DNA of 64,000 nt from Circinella umbellata (lineage: Eukaryota > Mucoromycota > Mucoromycetes > Mucorales > Lichtheimiaceae). The translations under genes and the position numbers were made by a program. Of this stretch, positions 1 through 12,071 are shown piece by piece (within the stretch, counting starts at the first letter, position 1; each line of letters begins with the position of its first letter). A model generated the notes under the pieces. The model was not told the origin of the DNA. It ran no database searches and saw only the letters and a list, made by a program, of their open reading frames with translations. The stretch spans positions 53,831 through 117,830 of the forward strand of contig JAIWNF010000091.1 of NCBI GenBank assembly GCA_025093555.1, written 5' to 3'.

Positions 1-101
1 TTATTGCTATTGTTATCGTTGATAGGATTGTTTTGTAATAATGATTGATCACCCACGATCATGGCGGATCGTTGACTGGGATGTGTGCTTGAAGGGAACA
101 T
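1..101 (-). CDS. N-terminus of an unknown gene running off the left edge
   Basis: An ATG at 101-99 on the minus strand opens a frame that stays open for 33 codons to the window edge. The peptide begins MFPSSTHPSQRSAMIVGDQS and continues into an Asn-rich stretch, the low-complexity type seen in other proteins of this window. It is divergent from the monooxygenase at 591, so the roughly 490 bp between them would be a shared promoter region. No domain is visible in this short piece. It may be a chance open frame; the Ser/Gln/Asn-rich start and the lack of stops are the only support. Confidence 0.4.
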   Translation of the reverse strand, partial: MFPSSTHPSQRSAMIVGDQSLLQNNPINDNNSN

Positions 102-590
102 GAGCTCAGGTCCATTTAAGTGTGAAAAGTAAAAAAAAAAAGGGAAGAGGAGGGGAAGGGAAAAAAGGAACACGAAAAATATGTAGAAATGTGTATTGAA
201 AAGCGGGGCTTAATCTTAATGCAGGAAGTGGATACTGCATAATATATATTTTCATCGAGATCTTAAATATGTCTATAGTCTATTTGAGTCATTTAGCATG
301 ATGTTTTATAAATAATTAAACTATTTGATTATAGAAGCACGTTTACTTATTGATACTAGAATAATAGAACTATTTTTACAATCTCTAACAAAAATACTAA
401 GAGTGGGTCTGAACTATGTATTACTAAACAAGATTACAACAGAACAGCGACAAGGCTTAGCATGGTTCTTTTTGGAATGTCTATTTTGGTATTTTTAGAG
501 TATTATTATTATTAGAGTATTTGTTAGCATTTTACAACTTTTTCTTACATTTTCCCACTCTTTCTTCTTCTTATTGAGAACGCTAAATTC

Positions 591-2184
591 ATGAATTTCG
601 GCAATAACAACAATAGTAAAAACCGACTACCAGTATTGATTATTGGCGGCGGTATTGGTGGACTTGTATTAGCTAATGTATTACAAGCTCAAGGCGTACC
701 TTATAAAGTATTTGAACGTGATCTATCTCCCACGTCAAGGAGTCAAGGGTGGGCAATTGGTTTGGATTTCGGTTTAGCCGTATTAAAAGCTACCATTGGT
801 TCTGAAAAATATGATACACTTGGAAAACAAACAGCCGTAGATCCCGACCATCCTGAACGTGGGGCAATGACCATGGTAGACGGAAACGCCAATAAACGAA
901 TTCTTATGTTAAGTCCACCTCCCAATACAGACATGTTTCGAATTAATCGTACACGATTACGTGCTTGGTTATTAAAAGATATTATGGAAGCTGATTGTAT
1001 CGTATGGAACAAGACATTTGACTCTTATACAATAATAATGACAGACGAGGAGAAAGAAGATGGTAGTGGGAAAGATCATGTGATAGTAGAAGTCACTTTT
1101 GCTGATGGTACAACAGAACGTGGTAGTATACTGGTAGGCGCTGATGGTACAAACTCACACGTATGTCGTCAACTCATTGGCTCTAAATTGTTTGAACAAA
1201 CAACATTGACAAGTGATGTGAAAAATTTGGCCAGTAGCTATTGGATCGATCAGAAATTTCGGGATGAAATTGTTAAAAGTTATGGTCCAGCACATGTTGT
1301 TGCTCCAGGAAGTGGTACTGAAGATGGAGCTTCAACTTGTATGTTCTTTTCATTGGTGGATGTCGACTTAAGTCGAAAGGAAGCACCTTATCATATGATG
1401 TGGAGTATGTCTTATTTAGATGATGATGATGATTACATTGAAAAAAATAATAATAAGAAAAGTAACAACGTGTATTCACTTACCACAAGTACACAACAAC
1501 GATCATCTCAGGAAAAAAAGAATGGGCAGCAACAACAGCAACAAAATTCAAAAACACTTCTTGAAATAGCCAAAGCACGAGTAACTCGTTGTGGATTTTC
1601 TGGGCCATTGTTACAATTAGTGATGGAAACACCTCAAAATTCAAATGTAGGATCCCTACTTTTTAAAGAACGATCGCCTCATTCAAGCCTGCAAGAAGTG
1701 TCATCCAATACTAATAATCGCATAGTACTAATTGGAGATAGCTCTCATTCAATGATTCAACTTTGTGGTTCTGGTTAGTTGGCTACATATTGTATTCTAA
1801 TGTACTTATTTTGTAAATCATTTACTGACAATGTGATATGTATGTGTAATTATTGTAGGTGGAAACCATGCTATTGCAGATGCATGTTTCTTGGGGTCGG
1901 CTCTAGCAAGTGCATACAAGAAAGATGAAGAAAGTGCATTAGAAGAAGCAGTATATATGTTTTATAAGGAAATGATACCGCGAGGTCAAGAAGCAGTAGT
2001 TGCAGCACATAAAACTGCTGATGCTTTCCATGGGACGCGGGAAACAGTTCGCAAATATATGAACAGCATCCTCCATCAAGCTTCATCATCAGCAACAATA
2101 GATAATACAGAAACGCATTGCTGGAAGAGAAAAATGGATCCAGAATTATCAGCTAGATATAATAACAATAATGCAAGACTATAA
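591..2184 (+). CDS. FAD-dependent monooxygenase (PHBH/aromatic hydroxylase fold), two exons
   Basis: Exon 1 is 591-1773 and exon 2 is 1859-2184, joined by an 85-nt intron (donor GTTAGT, acceptor TAG), giving 502 aa. What is seen: the Rossmann FAD motif GGGIGG at residues 19-24, the middle motif ILVGADGTNS near residue 180, and the second FAD motif IVLIGDSSHSM near residue 380. The intron falls inside the following Gly-Gly-Asn-His-Ala-Ile-Ala-Asp-Ala segment, which confirms the splice. These three motifs are typical of class A flavoprotein monooxygenases, which hydroxylate or epoxidise small organic substrates using NAD(P)H and O2. There is no C-terminal thioredoxin-like domain and no clear membrane anchor. 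An Asp-rich and Gln/Asn-rich insert lies around residues 280-325. The substrate cannot be inferred. It could act in catabolism or secondary metabolism; the nearest metabolite-type gene here is about 20 kb away. Confidence 0.85.
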
Positions 2185-4115
2185 TAATAACATACACATA
2201 ATAAATAGAAATATTCAAGTACAGTAACCATTGATTACTTGGTACTGAATAGTGAGCCATATAAAATTAGTAGTTATATTTAAACTTTTCTTTTGTGTGT
2301 ATAACAACGTTTCATTTAAGTAGCACTGAATTCATAATGCTATATAATCCACCTTATCCCATTGAGTATATTAAATATTATTATTAATACTATTATTAAA
2401 TCAGGTTAAAATAGTAAAGTCATCTTAGGAAGTATTGCTTAAGAGTTTTTTTCTTATTATTTCTTCGGATTATGATATCAAAATAAAAGGAAAAAGACTA
2501 TGTATCAACAATAGTTTATGTAAAATAAGTTAACATCAGCTATATATTATAATGGTTATTAATGGTACGTAAACAATCTTAATGGCTGTTTACAACATCC
2601 ATATAAACTGTGCTTTTCTACCCATTGTAACGTTTATTTCCCCTGAAAATAGTATATATAACCAGTATTATTAATAATTAATCAGTCCAATCTCGTGTAT
2701 GTACTGTACCATATATGTAATATATATGCTAATACTTATATAATAATAGGGAATACATAGTAATTGCTATGAACGTGAGATTATTAAAAGTTGAAGGCCT
2801 AGCACTAGAAGACAATGGAAGAAGAGTACATGAGCTTTTTATGCTGCCCATACTGTATAATGTTTATAAAAAGAAGATGCTAATTTGATGAGAAATTAGT
2901 AATTGTTTGTGGCAATACTTGATACTATTAACACTTTATTTATACTTGTAGTGACAGCTTTATTCTCGCTATTAATGCTGATATTAATTGCTTTGTTTGT
3001 TTAGTCGTTGAACAATAATGTTCACGCTATACATATAAAGTGTTTGCTCACTTTGAGAATATATTCCAATAAATTCAAAGTATTCAAAGTCTGCCTACGC
3101 TAGTATAAATTAACAAGTAAAACAAAGTTACTGTTATTAGTATGTATAATAATATTACTGATAATATTTTTTAGTACATAGTTTTAATGGTTGTAATCAA
3201 TTATATAAACCATTCTTATCACGAGTCCAATCTACTTTTAAAATAAACCTCGGCACTTAACCCGATATCTCAACTTTCTAAATGATGCACATTGACATCT
3301 TCTGATAAATAACCAGTGTATAAATCAACATGATTGGATATCAGTATTTTCACTTCATTGCTTGCATTAACTACACCAATAAACCCTCCTTGCAGGATTA
3401 TGGTTAGCCTATCAATGTTCTTTAATTAAAGTTCGTACGTATGTTATTTATCATACCGAGCCATAGACTGTATCAAGTGAATTATTTTGACCTTTTGGAA
3501 AGTTACGTATGACTTTATAGATATAGAAAAATTAGTTCACTGCTATTTACAACAAGTCTGCTGGCAGCTTACAAGGAGCCTTTTCTGGTAGAAGGTAGTT
3601 GCGCTTATGTAATGTGCTTTTTTTACAGCATGATAATTGTTATTACGTAATATTGTTGGGTAGTTAAAATGCATTACAAAATAAGAAAAAGAGAAAACTA
3701 GATTGACAAATGTAATAACTGTGTTTGAAAAAGCAACATGTTCAATTTGAACAAGAAGGACACCGAATGGTGTAAGAACCAACTGTTTTTCTAACCGATA
3801 TGATAATAAACATTTGATTATTTTTAACTGCTCTTTTAATCTGATACTAATAGTGTAAAAAGTATGATATTCATCAATAAAAAAATGCTAACGGTTTAGA
3901 TTTTTGTTTCGTCATATTGACAGTCTACAATAGAGGAGCAGATAATGGTAAAAAGAAATTGATACTGTCTCTCAAAAATAGTTTTTGGTGCTTTGCAAAA
4001 CTGTTAATCATTCGATGCATTTTCTGAGTACCTTCTTATAGAAGAAATAGTGTTAATGGCCGAAGCAAACATACAAAGTCGTTTTTTTTGATACTTGTTT
4101 CGAAAATAGAAATGA

Positions 4116-4155
<40 letters not shown>

Positions 4156-4375
4156 TAGAACAGCAAATATTGATACAAATGCTTTGACGCAAAAGTGCAA
4201 AACGTCTAACGCAAAATTCATTTTACCGAAAGTAGTATCGCAGAACAACGCAATTTTACACTAAAAAGAAAAATCGGAGTAGCCAACGTCGTCGATCGCT
4301 TTTTTCTTCGGGTTTCTTTTTTAGGGTTATTACTTTTTTTTTTTTACTTATTATATAAATCTAACTAGCTAAACG
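2185..4375. other. 2.2-kb AT-rich intergenic region
   Basis: I see no intact gene. There are AT-rich sequence, short direct repeats around 3075-3090, a TA/GA microsatellite at 4116-4155, and one short minus-strand coding-like stretch at about 3270-3410, broken by a TGA, which is described in the findings. Confidence 0.5.
4116..4155. repeat. Compound (TA)n(GA)n microsatellite
   Basis: An uninterrupted run of TA dinucleotides passes directly into GA dinucleotides. It lies about 220 bp upstream of the YKT6 start codon. Confidence 0.9.
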
Positions 4376-5499
4376 ATGAAGCTGTATTCAATCTTAATTT
4401 TGTCCAAAGTACAAGATAAAGCACAAATTATTGCTTCTCAATTTGATTTGTCTAGTTTTGGTTATTTCCAACGTGGCAGGTAAAGATATATACACTTAAA
4501 AACCATAGATGGCGCAGAAATAGAGATTACGTGGGTTTCTTTATTCCCAACTCGAGATAAAAAGATAAATGTAAATATATTTATATTTAATTATGAATAT
4601 GGTTAATTAATATTTATATATAAAATAAAATATATATAGTGTTCAAGAATTTATGAACTTTTCCTCAACCACTATTGCTGAACGGACACCTATTGGTCAA
4701 AGACAAAGTGTCGAAAGTGAAAGTATGGAGGATAAATCGTTCTTGTATGGGAAGAGAAAAGAAAAGGGGATAGTAATGAGAGGTGGAAATATTTCAAAGA
4801 AGTGAAAAATATGAATATCTTGAAGGAGTAATCATTTATTTATTTGTATTGAAAATGTTATAGATAATGTGGCACATGTATATGGACATCCTCAAGATAT
4901 CTGGGGTATAATTATCAGTGATAAAGAATATCCCTCAAGAGTGGCATTTTCGTTGTTAAACAAGATTTTGGATGAGTTTTTGGTTAAATTTCCACGTGAT
5001 AAATGGAATAACCCACCACTCAATTATCCTGAACTTAATGATTATTTGCTTAAATATCAAGATCCAAAGCAAGCTGACACTATAATGCGTGTTCAAAATG
5101 AATTGGATGAAACCACGGCTATTTTGGTAAGATTATTATACATTAGATGAAAGGAGAAGTGGAAGGGTGGAGCAAGTTATTATTCTACGACGATATTAAA
5201 ATAAAAGAGGAAAGAGAGAGAAAGGACCAGGATCGAATGACAGAACTAACTATGATATGTATAATATATAGCACAAAACGATTGAATCGGTACTTCAACG
5301 TGGTGAGAAGGTAAGCAGGAAAAGAATCGTCAAAAAAAAAAGATATACATTATTATGCAAGTTGAAATAACTTGAAAGGAATTATGGTTATTATTTTTAG
5401 TTGGACTCGTTGGTAGATAGATCTGAAGCATTATCAAGCCAATCTAAAATGTTTTATAAAACTGCAAAGAAAACCAACTCTTGCTGTGTAGTGATGTAG
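4376..5499 (+). CDS. YKT6: R-SNARE YKT6, five exons
   Basis: Exons 4376-4479, 4640-4722, 4864-5126, 5272-5310 and 5401-5499 give 195 aa, close to the family length of about 200. YKT6 is a longin-domain SNARE acting in ER-Golgi, endosome-vacuole and autophagosome fusion. What is seen: an N-terminal longin domain starting MKLYSILIL, the conserved segment [20 protein letters not shown], the R-SNARE core with [15 protein letters not shown] and [19 protein letters not shown] (Arg is the zero-layer residue), and the C-terminus NSCCVVM. The last four residues CVVM form a CAAX prenylation box preceded by a second Cys that is normally palmitoylated, so the protein is anchored by lipids without a transmembrane helix. 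All borders are GT-AG. Internal GTG and ATG codons also open long frames but are exon interiors. Confidence 0.95.
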
Positions 5500-5944
5500 T
5501 AGTTTATATACTACATATTTTAAGTATGTTTACACACATACACACACACACACATATATATAAGTCTATACTTTTTCTTCCTTTCTTTCTTATTTCTTTC
5601 CATTTACTTCTTCCCTGAATAACACAATACACTGACCACATCCTATTTTACTACCTTTACACTTTTTATACTCTCTATGTCGGTCATTTCTTTACTTAAA
5701 GGAATAACATACTACTTTATGCGGTAATATATTAGGAAACTTAAGGTCCGCCCGATTGTCCACGCATTTCATTTCTTTTGCTCACTTACCCCTCAGTCAA
5801 CAACTCCAGAACTCTTACTTATTCTCTTTTTTTTTATATACTTACTTATTTCTCATAAAGACATATTTATTATATCTATATAAACCGTGTAATACTTTGT
5901 TTTCTTTTTTTATATTTTTCTCAATTCGCAATTACCAAAAAAAA
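5500..5944. other. Intergenic/promoter region with CA and CT tracts
   Basis: After the YKT6 stop there is a (CA)n(TA)n run at about 5534-5562, then CT-rich sequence and a T-rich stretch running up to the start codon at 5945. An open frame crosses this region without an ATG, but it is pyrimidine-rich leader and not coding. I see no other gene. Confidence 0.5.
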
Positions 5945-8900
5945 ATGAGTACAGAATGTCTTCTATCTTCCAATGTCATTACTACCATAACTACCAATAA
6001 CAGTATAGCAGAACAATTATCAGCTAGCAATACTACTTCCAGTAGTAATCCGAGTAGTATTTGTCATATAAACAGCAATAACCGTAGCAACAACTTGGAG
6101 TCGGAACTGACAACACTTGCAGCTACTGGTAATCTACTTGGTTTACGAGAACGAATAGAAGATAATACTATACAAGTAGATCCAGACCAATCCCAATCAG
6201 GAACAGGATTACGTCCATTGCATTTTGCTGCATCTAGAGGTTTTTTAAACATTGTAACTTGTCTCATTGAGAAAGCAGGTGCAACAGTTGACGCCACTGA
6301 TAAAGAAGGAGAGGTAAACCATTGTAAAAAAAATATATATATAAACTTTTGTTTTCTGTTTTCTTCTTTTTCTTTCATAATATAAACCTTATCTGCTATT
6401 ACTACTTATATAGTAAATAGTGGTAATATGGTAACTGTTTGTTATTACTTTTCCTCTATATCAAGTTCGTAAATACATAAACTCACTAATGTAAATATTA
6501 TAATAGACTGCATTATTAAAAGCAGCATATGCAGGACATATGTCTATTGTGGAGTATTTAGTAAATATAGCCCAAGCAAATACATTTCATCAAGATAAAG
6601 ACGGTTGGTCTGTTTTACATAACGCATGTTCAAGTGGTCATTTATCCATGGTTCGATTTTTGGTCGAAAGTCATGTTCCTGTGAATGTACGAAGTAGAAT
6701 TGGAAATACTCCACTTAGTAAGTAATAGTAGTCTTTAACTAAACAAGTCCCGCCACCATCATCTATAACCCCTCCCCCCTGCTTCCACTCCTAAATTATT
6801 TTCGCAGCTAAACGTGCTTATTCGGTTCTTTGACTAATAACGTGTTTATTTAGTTAATGCGGCATCAAAAGGAGATATTGCTGTGGTAGAATATTTATTG
6901 AACGAAACAGAAGCCGATCCATTACTATGTAATAAATTTGGTGAAACTGCATATGATGCAGCGGCTGCGATTGGACACGTTTATTTATGCGAATTATTGG
7001 AAGCGGCGGAACGATCATGTTGGGTTGATCCAACTCGAGGAGGAAGAAGAGGTACATATACAGTAGTAAAAGAATCATGATTTTTTTTTTGTCTAGCTCG
7101 AGGATTGGTGTAAATAAAAACCATGTACAACAGTAAAGCAAATAAATTAAATATATAGTATGATGTATAATAGATGGGCCTTATAATTCGTTATCAATCC
7201 ATATCACTATCCCCGTTTTGATACACGAAAACCAACGATCTATTGCAACAATAACACCTTCCTTATTATTAAAACGAACAAGCAACAAAAAATCCATATC
7301 GTTTTCTTCCACAGCATTGAATAAAAATGATTCAAGGAAAGCGTGGAGTTTATATCCTTCTGGAGAACCTACTACAAAAAGTCATGTTAAATTACCACCA
7401 TTAGAACGAACGAGTGCGTGGTTTTGGTTGACGGATTGGACCATTGATTATTCTCATCCAAATACAGACCATGATGGATGGCAATATAGTAAAGGGGGAT
7501 TTGATACTGATGAATGGACACCCGTTTATCCAACAACAGGGACAGGATGGGTTCGTAGAAGACGATGGATGCGGATTATGAAGCGACGTGTAGATAATCA
7601 TCTTGACTCTTCCCAAGAAGGACAAGTACAGGAAGAACAGGTAGAAGAAAGAAGTAATAATCACAATACTCATGTAATACCGCCACCATTATCACCAGGA
7701 TCGTCATCATCGTCATTAATATTACAACAAGGTATAGTTTCGAATTTTATTTGTTGCTTTTTTTTTGGGGGGGGGGAGGAGTATATAAAATTATGCAATG
7801 CGTTTCTTTTTTTGATGAAACAATTTTGACTTGGGACATTTTGTTATAATGAGTGGAAATGATTATTTATCAGATCTAAACCTTAAAAAGGACAGCAAGA
7901 CAATTTAAGTCTACTTCGACAACAAGTGTTACAAGGACAAGCATCCGGAAGCAGTAGCAGCAGCAGCAGAACCACAAATAACAACAATAATAATAACAAC
8001 CATAGTAATGTGAGCATGAGTTTGACAAAAGCACAGTCAGTATTTGTGGGATGTACAACAACACATGCTCAACCTTCTGTTGAAACAACAATAACAACAA
8101 CAGAAGCAGATGTGGAACCTTCTTTACGACAGCTATCTTTTGAATGGACCCGAAGTGCACGGTCATCGATTACTTCCTCACACTCTCGTCCTACTTTTAT
8201 TTGGGAACCTAATGAACAAGCATCTGAGTGTAGACGTTGCGGAAGATGGTTTAATTTAATAGTTCGTCGCCATCATTGCAGGTAATATATAGAATTAAAA
8301 GGGTTAGTTGGTCGAAATAAAATATTTCATTTTTGGTGCTGGTTGTTGCTGGTGGGAGAGAGGTTTATTAATATAAATGGATGGAATGGGAAAAAAATAA
8401 CAGGTGATAAATTAACATACAGAGTATAATCCACTTTTTTTTTTTACCCAGACGATGCGGATTAGTTGTTTGTGACAAGTGCTCTAATCGCGTGATGCTT
8501 CTCCCATTTTCACATATTGTGGTAGACCCAGCCTTACCTTTAGAACAACATTATTTAGTATCACTTCAGCCTCAACGAGTATGTGATGGTTGTTATGAAG
8601 AATTATCAAGACCTCGAGGAAGTTTTAGTAGTAGTAATAATCACCATAATACGGCTACTAGTGTCATTCCCAACAGTAATAGCATAAGTAATAGTCGAAG
8701 TAGTAGTATTAGGATGCAACGATCTCCTAGTGCTCAAAGTATCATGATGGAATGTCCTGTTTGTGGTAAAGACCTCGATGAATATGATGGTAGTACAAAT
8801 GAACAAGAATTACATGTTCAAACATGTCTAAATGCAAATACACCTGTAGCATTGTCTGGGATCCGATATGTAGGTAAGTATATAATACTTGTATTTAATG

Positions 8901-9239
8901 AGAAACAAACAAAAAAAAACACGAGGAAACTATTATTATTTTTATAATTATTATTATTGACTTTTGGTTGAGTTTACAAGCTTCCGTCAAATTCGGCTTT
9001 AATGGGACAAGAGTGTGTCATTTGTCTAGAAGAGTTTGTTGAAGGTAAAAAACAAAAAAAAAGACTATTATTGTTATTGTCGTCATAGTAATAAATTATA
9101 TTTATAAATCCTAGCTAACTAAATAATACTATATCTAGGTAACACAATGGCAAGATTAAATTGTTTTTGCACCTTTCATCATGCTTGCATAAATAGTTGG
9201 TTTGCAAAGGGAAAGGAGTGTCCTTTACATTCTCAATAA
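5945..9239 (+). CDS. Ankyrin-DysF-FYVE-RING multidomain protein, eight exons
   Basis: Exons 5945-6313, 6507-6717, 6854-7051, 7174-7731, 7891-8281, 8452-8873, 8973-9044 and 9139-9239 give 773 aa. What is seen, in order: a Ser/Asn-rich N-terminus; ankyrin repeats over about residues 50-245 (for example LRPLHFAASRGFLNIVTCLI and GWSVLHNACSSGHLSMVRFL); a DysF/peroxin-type segment near 320-395 with paired Trp and Arg residues (WFWLTDWTIDYSHP, then WVRRRRW); an FYVE finger at about 556-625 with WEPNEQASECRRCG and the basic signature RRHHCRRCG; and a C-terminal RING at about 724-770, CVICLEEF to CPLH, in which His replaces the last Cys. FYVE fingers bind PI3P on endosomes and RING fingers recruit ubiquitin E2 enzymes, so an endosomal ubiquitin ligase is inferred. 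Low-complexity Ser/Asn/Thr linkers separate the domains. The FYVE signature is split by an intron at 8282-8451, which supports the model. Confidence 0.85.
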
Positions 9240-10622
9240 GGCAAAAGAAAAATACCCTTTTTTCAATATAAAGAAACTATTATTATACAGCATTTAGCAA
9301 TGTATTTTGAACTGGGTTTGTTTGTATTTTTTATGGGGGGTGGGTAGGATAAGGATGTTCTCGATGACGGATTTTATTAAAGAGGAAAGGGAGTAAAAAA
9401 AAAAAGGTTTGGGTCTGTGTTTTTTTTGGGGGGGGGGAGGAGATAATTAAGGTGTGTCTGTGACATATTTAGTGAAAAAGCTCCAATGAATATGCATATA
9501 TTTATTATAAAAAAAACTCTCACACAAAAAAAGAAATGGTGATATTACTCCCCATAATATAATGAAATACACGTAAACCATGAGGTTATCTATTTCTTAA
9601 TAACATCCATTCACACACAATCTCCTTTTTTTTTTTTTCTCTTCCCTTCTTCCTCTTTCTCTTCTTTTCTTTTCCCTCACCTTACTTTTTTTATTTTATT
9701 TTATTTCATATTATTATCATTTTTTCTCTTTTTTTTTTTGTACAATACCTTTTGCCTTTTCTCTTCTCTTATTCATTGCGCATAATGGTCGCCATGAAGT
9801 GCTAGATTCCCTTTTCAAAAAACTTTCCCTCGAAACATATAATATTATATATGCATTTTTCTCCTCTTTTATCACTTTTTTTTTCTTTAACACACTTTCC
9901 TCTTTATCTTCTTTGAATTATCCTCTATAACACACATACACACCAGACACACATAAACCATGCTTGTATATTACTCTGAACAACTGAATACTCCTATCAA
10001 AACTTGAACAATTTCCATAACTTACGTATTAACCAAATCAACACAAACTTTATCATACAACACAACTCACATTAAACTTCATCCATTATCAATAACAGCT
10101 ACAATCAACAGCAACAACAATTCTTTCAACATTTTACATAAACTGTCCTAAAACTCTCCGTTTATCTCCTTTTTTTATTATTTTAATATCGAACACTTTT
10201 TTTACTCCCTTCAAAAATAACCCAAAACGCGATACACACACACAATATACTCATAACAATAACAATAACAACCAAACAAGAACTTTCGAAACCATATTTT
10301 CATTGACAGCACACATACTCACCTACAAGAAAAAAGATATTATTTTTTCAAATAACCTTATCATAGCCTCACATTTGTTCACCAAGTAAAAAGAAAACCC
10401 ACTTTTTTTTTAATCCACATACAAATACATATAACAAAGGGTAGGTATTAATACAATTTATAAAAGCCCACTTTACCTCCCTCTTTTATTTTTAATATAT
10501 ATCAAAGGAACATATCTTCTTTTTACTTGTATATATAAAATTATTACTTTTTTTTTTTTTACTTACCCAAAAGCTTACTGTTCTTTTTTTTTATCTACAC
10601 AAATTAATATATTTTAGCCCGA
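9240..10622. other. Long intergenic/5' leader region, pyrimidine-rich then A/C-rich
   Basis: There is a T/C-rich stretch at about 9620-9930, then CA-rich sequence with CAACAA-type repeats up to the kinase start codon. This looks like a long promoter and 5' untranslated leader. I see no gene. Confidence 0.5.
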
Positions 10623-12071
10623 ATGACTGTTACACAGGACGATTATTGGAGTCAGGTGTCTACTTCCATGATTGACAAAATCATCGAGACCACCACTCGT
10701 CATCAACATCACAAAAACAAGCAACCACTTCAACAGCAAAAATATCAAATTCTTGAAGAGCTTGGTCGTGGATCATATGGTTGCTTATTTTTAGGTCAAT
10801 CATTATTGGACAATTCCTATGTTGCTATCAAAGTTCTCTGCAAGACAGGATTGGATCACCAACAACTTGAATTACAACAGCTCGAGATTGATATTCAATT
10901 GGGACTTAAACATAACAATTTATTAACATTACACGGAACCACTCAAGACAAGGACTATATTTATATGGTCATGGAACTTTGTGATCAAGGTGATTTATTT
11001 GATTTTGTCGTACGTAATAACAAACAAGCAGTTGATGGTGATCAAGAAGAAGAAGAAGAACAAGATATGGTGGTTCAAACTTTTTCACAAATTCTTGAAG
11101 CTATTGATTATATGCATCAACATTCAGTTTATCATCGTGACCTCAAATTGGAAAACATTTTACTGAAGACATCTGATTTAGATGATAATTTGATTGAATG
11201 TAAAGTGGCTGACTTTGGCTTAGCAACGCGTGAACGCTATAATATGGAATTTGGTTGTGGCTCAACTTCTTATCTGGCACCTGAGCATTTCGACAATGAC
11301 CAAGATGACTCTATTGAACAAGATTATTATTATCAAGAAAACACAAATGGCGGCAAGAATAAGAAAAATGAGCAATCATTGGTGTATGATGCTGCTGCTT
11401 CTGATATTTGGAGCTTGGGTATTCTTTTATTGGCACTCTTATTTGGTCGTAATCCTTGGGAAGAAGCTACAATGATGGATATGGCCTATCGTGAATTTCA
11501 ATGCGATCCAATGGTATTAAAAGATCAATTGTTTCCCACGCTATCAACAGGATGTTATCGTTTCTTAAAATCTGTATTATCCCCCAATCCCGCTGAGCGA
11601 CCAAGTATTACTGAAATGAAACACCAATTCAAGGCTTTGGACCGTTTAACAATTACTATTCATGATGAAGAGCATAATATGAGTATTGCTCTTGAAGATG
11701 CAGTATTAGTTGACAATGGTAATAATATGAATGATCTGCAAGAAGATTATTATCGTTGGCCTATGGATATTCCCACAACAGGAACAACAACAAGTGTTTC
11801 CACTGCTGCCGCTGTCGCCGCTGGTAAAAAGTCCGATAAAGTTAGCTTTGATTCAGCTATCTTTAGTGGTACTTATCGTGCTGGATCAACAGGTGAATCT
11901 TGGTCTGATATGGTTGAAGAAGAAGATGAGGAAGAAGAAGATGTATTTGGACCATTAGAAGATGCAATGTCTTCATCTACATTATCATCTTATTCTACAT
12001 CATCTTGTTCATTGGATGATGATACAGACATGTTTATTCATACTCAAGAAAAAGGATCATGGTGGCTATAA
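10623..12071 (+). CDS. Serine/threonine protein kinase, Ran1/Vhs1/Sks1-like, single exon
   Basis: 482 aa from one uninterrupted exon. What is seen: glycine loop GRGSYG at 48-53, catalytic Lys 70 in VAIKVL, HRDLKLEN at 161-168, DFG at 197-199, APE at 219-221, and SDIWSLGILLLAL in subdomain IX. All key residues of an active kinase are present. The hinge MELCDQGDLFDFV and activation-loop CGSTSYLAPEHF resemble the fungal Ran1/Pat1-Vhs1-Sks1 group, which links nutrient state to cell cycle and meiosis; this subfamily call is by recollection of pattern only. An Asp/Gln/Asn-rich insert of about 45 residues lies between APE and the subdomain IX Asp, and the C-terminal 120 residues carry an acidic Glu/Asp run. 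It could also be a related CAMK-like kinase. Confidence 0.85.
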   Translation: MTVTQDDYWSQVSTSMIDKIIETTTRHQHHKNKQPLQQQKYQILEELGRGSYGCLFLGQSLLDNSYVAIKVLCKTGLDHQQLELQQLEIDIQLGLKHNNLLTLHGTTQDKDYIYMVMELCDQGDLFDFVVRNNKQAVDGDQEEEEEQDMVVQTFSQILEAIDYMHQHSVYHRDLKLENILLKTSDLDDNLIECKVADFGLATRERYNMEFGCGSTSYLAPEHFDNDQDDSIEQDYYYQENTNGGKNKKNEQSLVYDAAASDIWSLGILLLALLFGRNPWEEATMMDMAYREFQCDPMVLKDQLFPTLSTGCYRFLKSVLSPNPAERPSITEMKHQFKALDRLTITIHDEEHNMSIALEDAVLVDNGNNMNDLQEDYYRWPMDIPTTGTTTSVSTAAAVAAGKKSDKVSFDSAIFSGTYRAGSTGESWSDMVEEEDEEEEDVFGPLEDAMSSSTLSSYSTSSCSLDDDTDMFIHTQEKGSWWL

